Source: an uncultured Planococcus sp.
Lineage (GTDB): Bacteria > Bacillota > Bacilli > Bacillales_A > Planococcaceae
Direction of reading: 5' to 3'
DNA length: 64,000 nt
NCBI GenBank assembly: GCA_947493585.1
Contig: CANLRI010000004.1
Span: forward strand, 62,001 to 126,000
Position numbers and translations under genes: made by a program
The notes under the pieces: generated by a model
Told to the model about the DNA's origin: nothing
What the model saw: only the letters and a program-made list of their open reading frames with translations
Database searches by the model: none
Shown here: positions 61,436 through 64,000 of the stretch, in pieces
How the letters are laid out: every line of letters begins with the position of its first letter
Numbering within the stretch: position 1 is the stretch's first letter

Positions 61436-61478
61436 ATTTCACCCCCTACTTATTCTTAAATGAGTAGGGGGTGAAATA
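61436..61478 (+). terminator. terminator of the conjugation operon
   Basis: ATTTCACCCCCTACT ... AGTAGGGGGTGAAAT perfect stem followed by ATTTATC; no long T-run, so moderately confident. Confidence 0.65.
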
Positions 61479-61788
61479 TTTATCATTTAAAAATAGGGCG
61501 TTCTTAAATGCGTATTTTACATTGCGATTTTTCTCATTGAAATTACATAAAATCCCGCGAAGATATAGAAGTAAGATTATGCAATTAGTTATATAAAAAT
61601 AAAGATTTATTAAATAAAATACAACTAATAAGCTGAATTATACAAAAAATAATAATATTAGAAAAATATGGTTTTTTTCTTAAACAGGTGATATATTATG
61701 ACTATTAAATGAAAGGTCGTGTTGTGACTAATGTAACTTTTAATTGATAATTTATTTACTCAATAAACTATTTTTAGGAGGGTAAAAT
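61479..61788. other. AT-rich region with no gene
   Basis: Nothing coding is supported. It contains the ribosome site AGGAGGG of the next gene and several TATAAT-like boxes that I cannot resolve. Confidence 0.6.
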
Positions 61789-62673
61789 TTGAATACAGCA
61801 AATTTTAATTTATTAAAAAACGGAATGGTTTTCTTTATGGCAATGATTTTGCTAATGTCAGTAGTGTTGTCCTCTTTTCCAAAAAGTTCTGCTGCAAATG
61901 ATATAGAAGATGAACCATTGATTATGGAAGGTGTTCCAGACGAAATTATTGAACTTATTGAAGATACAGAAGGGGAAATCGTTTATAAAGCTTTGGAAGA
62001 TGGTAAGGTTTATTTGTATGAGGAACAAACTGTTGGTGATGTAGTGACCACCAAAAAATCATTAGTTGAGGATGGAACAACTACTTTGACAGAAAAATTC
62101 TCAACCGAATCTGTCTTAGAAGATGATACTATTACTGTAACTCAAGTAGATTTGATTAATAATAAAATTATTCATCAAGACATGATTAGTACGGGTCCTC
62201 CGCCTCCTGGTGATGATTTAACGGTTGTACCTCCAGTCTACAAACAAGGTGTGACACCAACTAATGAGTTTACAACGATGGCAACTGGCACATGGGTCAC
62301 TACAAGAGCAACGGGTAACAATTACAAGTACTACAAATTCAGTAATGGCGGTGGTTTAGCCCGCGAATTTAATAGAGAAAAAAGAGTTGGGTCTTACTCA
62401 AGCGCATTCGATACTTATACTAGGAACGTTGATGCACTTCGGAGTTTCGAACGTAGTTTGCCGTTTGACATGCTGCTTATAAGTGCAGCTGATAAAGCGG
62501 CTAAAACAATAAAGAGACCAACTGTAGCCAACTTGAAAAAGTTTATTATAAAGTATGCAAAAACTGTACCCGGTCTTGGTACTCTCTATACCGTTCTAAA
62601 ATATTTTAGTCTTACCAACAAAACATCGTATTCGTATGATGCAATTCGAGTACCTAGCTACAGATGGAGGTGA
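61789..62673 (+). CDS. secreted protein of unknown family
   Basis: 294 residues from TTG 61789, the only start with the AGGAGGG site in place. A signal peptide ends near SSAAND (about residue 36). Residues 40-130 are acidic and beta-rich, then a proline stretch (TGPPPPGDD), and a basic C-terminal half (RATGNNYKYYKFSNGGGLA ... AIRVPSYRWR). The acidic front and basic back look like a pro-domain and a mature region. It is paired with a small two-helix membrane gene; a bacteriocin- or exclusion-type role is speculation. Confidence 0.65.
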   Translation: MNTANFNLLKNGMVFFMAMILLMSVVLSSFPKSSAANDIEDEPLIMEGVPDEIIELIEDTEGEIVYKALEDGKVYLYEEQTVGDVVTTKKSLVEDGTTTLTEKFSTESVLEDDTITVTQVDLINNKIIHQDMISTGPPPPGDDLTVVPPVYKQGVTPTNEFTTMATGTWVTTRATGNNYKYYKFSNGGGLAREFNREKRVGSYSSAFDTYTRNVDALRSFERSLPFDMLLISAADKAAKTIKRPTVANLKKFIIKYAKTVPGLGTLYTVLKYFSLTNKTSYSYDAIRVPSYRWR

Positions 62674-62709
62674 TAGGGTGCTTATGAATTCGGTAATCAC
62701 CCGAATATT

Positions 62710-62904
62710 ATGAGATTATCCGAAAGAAAAACTGAGATCTTTCTATTGATACTCGCAATTTTAGCTTTTATATATGCCATAGCAGATATCATGTATCAAA
62801 TGGGGTTAGGTTTTGGAATAAGATGGACTTCATGGATTGTGTTAACATATAGCTTAATATTTATGTTTTTTTTGATAAAGGACTGGAACAAAAAAGAAGA
62901 ATAA
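62710..62904 (+). CDS. 64-aa two-helix membrane protein
   Basis: From ATG 62710 two membrane helices (about 10-28 and 38-57) and a basic end (DWNKKEE). A mini-frame from GTG 62677 (strong GGAGGTGAT site) ends in TGA overlapping this ATG, so the gene is probably translated by coupling. Size and pairing with a secreted protein recall immunity proteins, but no family is recognised. Confidence 0.55.
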   Translation: MRLSERKTEIFLLILAILAFIYAIADIMYQMGLGFGIRWTSWIVLTYSLIFMFFLIKDWNKKEE

Positions 62905-62936
62905 ATTCTGTATAATAGCTAATTTAGCTTCTTAAT

Positions 62937-62970
62937 GGAAAAAGACGCCCTCAAAAGGGGCGTCTTTTCA
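62937..62970. terminator. two-way terminator
   Basis: AAAAGACGCCCTC-AAAA-GGGGCGTCTTTT with A-runs and T-runs on both sides, between the converging membrane-protein and HNH-repeat genes. Confidence 0.85.
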
Positions 62971-63558
62971 TTTGTCGTAAATAGCTTCGATCATGCCTTT
63001 CCAGGAACCAAAATGAACGATGATTAAACTAGCAGAAGGTGCAGACTTTTCAGTCTTGGCTAGTTCTCTCCACTCACGGATTGTAGGCGGTGTTGTTGGA
63101 TAGTAATCTTTAATAATTTGTACGAGTAATTCCTTCGAAAACACTCTCCGATATCCCGTAAGGTCATATATTTCTTCGTCGGACAACCGTTTGAATAGAA
63201 CCGTGTAATTGGGCAATCTATGTTCTTTCGCATACTTATCCCAATCTAGCTTTGTAGTTAAATGACGACCATGTTCTTTCAATATATTGATAACCGTTTC
63301 TTTATTATATTTGACTGGCCTATGCCGCTCATTTACGCGCTCAGTTCCGATAGATTCCTTTACAGCATTCCAGGAACCGAATTTTTTTATAAGCGTTTGT
63401 GAATGTGGCAAGTTGTTTTCTTTTCGGTACTCATTCCATTCACGAGCAGAGGTTAAATATTCTTTATGGTTTTGAAGCAGCTCAATATAATGCGTTAATT
63501 CTGGCTGGGCATTGCTTCTTTTGCCCTGCTCCGTACTTTTATCGCTTTCGTTTTTCAT
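62968..63558 (-). CDS. homing-endonuclease-associated (HNH) repeat protein
   Basis: 196 residues from ATG 63558, which overlaps the upstream stop (ATGA) and has GGAG nine bases before it; a GTG at 63573 is also possible. Three to four repeats of about 50 residues (REWNEYRKENNLPHSQTL ... FGSWNAVKES; KLDWDKYAKEHRLPNYTVL; REWRELAKTEKSAPSASLI ... FGSWKGMIEA) are the homing-endonuclease-associated repeat. It binds DNA in other proteins. No nuclease domain is present, so a DNA-binding or regulatory role is likely. Confidence 0.75.
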   Translation of the reverse strand: MKNESDKSTEQGKRSNAQPELTHYIELLQNHKEYLTSAREWNEYRKENNLPHSQTLIKKFGSWNAVKESIGTERVNERHRPVKYNKETVINILKEHGRHLTTKLDWDKYAKEHRLPNYTVLFKRLSDEEIYDLTGYRRVFSKELLVQIIKDYYPTTPPTIREWRELAKTEKSAPSASLIIVHFGSWKGMIEAIYDK

Positions 63559-64000
63559 TTGCTCACTCTCCACTTATACCCATTATTGTTCAAGTGCTGA
63601 AAAGCAGCAGACATCTGACCGGAGAACAAGTCTTTGTAAGTTGCTAAGTTGCCCCACGGCTTTGCGAATGGATCCTGCGTGGTTTTTGACTCGATACCTT
63701 GTACTTCGACAATCTCATTTAGAAGAAGTGCATTTAAGTTAACACGATTCAAAAGCTCTTGCATATCTTCACGCTCATTTAATGCCTCGATTGTGCGGTA
63801 GAAATTCAATTGATCTTTCAAATGAAATTTTTTATATGTCTTGTCCCCATCAACAAAAGCCAACGGAGTGATTACAGCATGTTTAACTGGTGAAAGATAA
63901 GAATAATTCACAGTATTAATGACTTCTAATTCTAAGGTAGGCAAGACGTGATAATCCGCTTCCGGAAATTCACTTTTATACAGGTGCAGCGCATTGAGCA
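63555..64000 (-). CDS. hypothetical protein, 5' end beyond window
   Basis: The frame is open to the right edge (visible start ...LNALHLYKSEFPEADY...) and ends at TGA 63557-63555, so at least 148 residues. A TTG inside (63944) is not a convincing start. The visible part is soluble, with mixed helix and strand, and I recognise no domain. It overlaps the HNH-repeat gene by four bases, so they form one operon. Confidence 0.65.
   Translation of the reverse strand, partial: LNALHLYKSEFPEADYHVLPTLELEVINTVNYSYLSPVKHAVITPLAFVDGDKTYKKFHLKDQLNFYRTIEALNEREDMQELLNRVNLNALLLNEIVEVQGIESKTTQDPFAKPWGNLATYKDLFSGQMSAAFQHLNNNGYKWRVSK

Overview
This 64 kb window looks like part of a large low-GC Gram-positive (Bacillales-type) plasmid or integrative conjugative element. 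The grounds are strong AGGAGG-type ribosome sites with frequent GTG/TTG starts, a TubR/TubZ segregation locus, a CWB2-anchored wall protein, a lipoprotein, and a conjugation-type secretion system with no outer-membrane parts. The host cannot be named from sequence alone; a Planococcaceae/Bacillaceae host is a guess. No rRNA, tRNA, CRISPR array or intact insertion sequence was seen, and no relaxase was recognised. Both ends cut through genes.

Layout. 0-3.5 kb (minus): a single-strand-DNA module (ssb with uncharacterised partners) and a decayed gene carrying an in-frame stop and a 28-bp tandem duplication. 3.7-19.4 kb (minus): a complete-looking Tad-type pilus/secretion locus. It holds three pilus-assembly proteins of CpaB/CpaE type, a CpaF ATPase, two TadB/TadC-like membrane proteins, four tandem 54-aa pilin-like genes, a pseudopilin-like protein, an M23 peptidase, a CWB2 wall protein, and a 1590-aa beta-propeller/PKD adhesin. 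19.7-26.1 kb (minus): two winged-helix 'replication-relaxation'-like proteins, an S1-domain RNA-binding protein and a VirD4/TraG coupling ATPase. 26.2-30.2 kb (plus): tubC centromere, tubR, tubZ, 53-bp iterons, a TubY-like protein and a 30-aa Flp-like peptide. 30.2-34.1 kb: a candidate small RNA, a putative replication initiator and a degenerate tyrosine recombinase. 34.2-36.4 kb (plus): a lipoprotein operon. 36.4-41.1 kb (minus): dnaN (sliding clamp), two unknowns, and an E2-like/JAB/ThiF trio resembling the PRTRC ubiquitin-like cassette. 41.2-45.8 kb: Rad52-like recombinase, a third CpaE-like protein, a DUF4258 protein and a TOPRIM/zinc-finger primase-like protein. 45.9-49.9 kb (minus): a 1326-aa KAP/YobI-type P-loop NTPase. 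50.1-61.4 kb (plus): a conjugative type IV secretion operon (VirB2-, VirB3/PrgI-, VirB4-, VirB6-like and a lytic transglycosylase/M23 fusion). 61.8-64 kb: a secreted protein with a small membrane partner, a HNH-repeat protein and a partial gene.

The most striking feature is regulatory. Ten transcription units are preceded by a leader hairpin ending in an intrinsic terminator, mostly behind a recognisable promoter. There are four copies of one covarying two-hairpin RNA (type A), five of a GGAGCACCC hairpin (type B) and one further attenuator. These leaders stand before the ssDNA, recombination, Tad, coupling-protein, conjugation and lipoprotein operons, which suggests element-wide control by attenuation or antitermination. 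The 7-mer GGAGCGG occurs about 47 times (roughly 2-3 expected by chance), in both orientations. It resembles the Chi sites of Bacillus subtilis (AGCGG) and Staphylococcus aureus (GAAGCGG).
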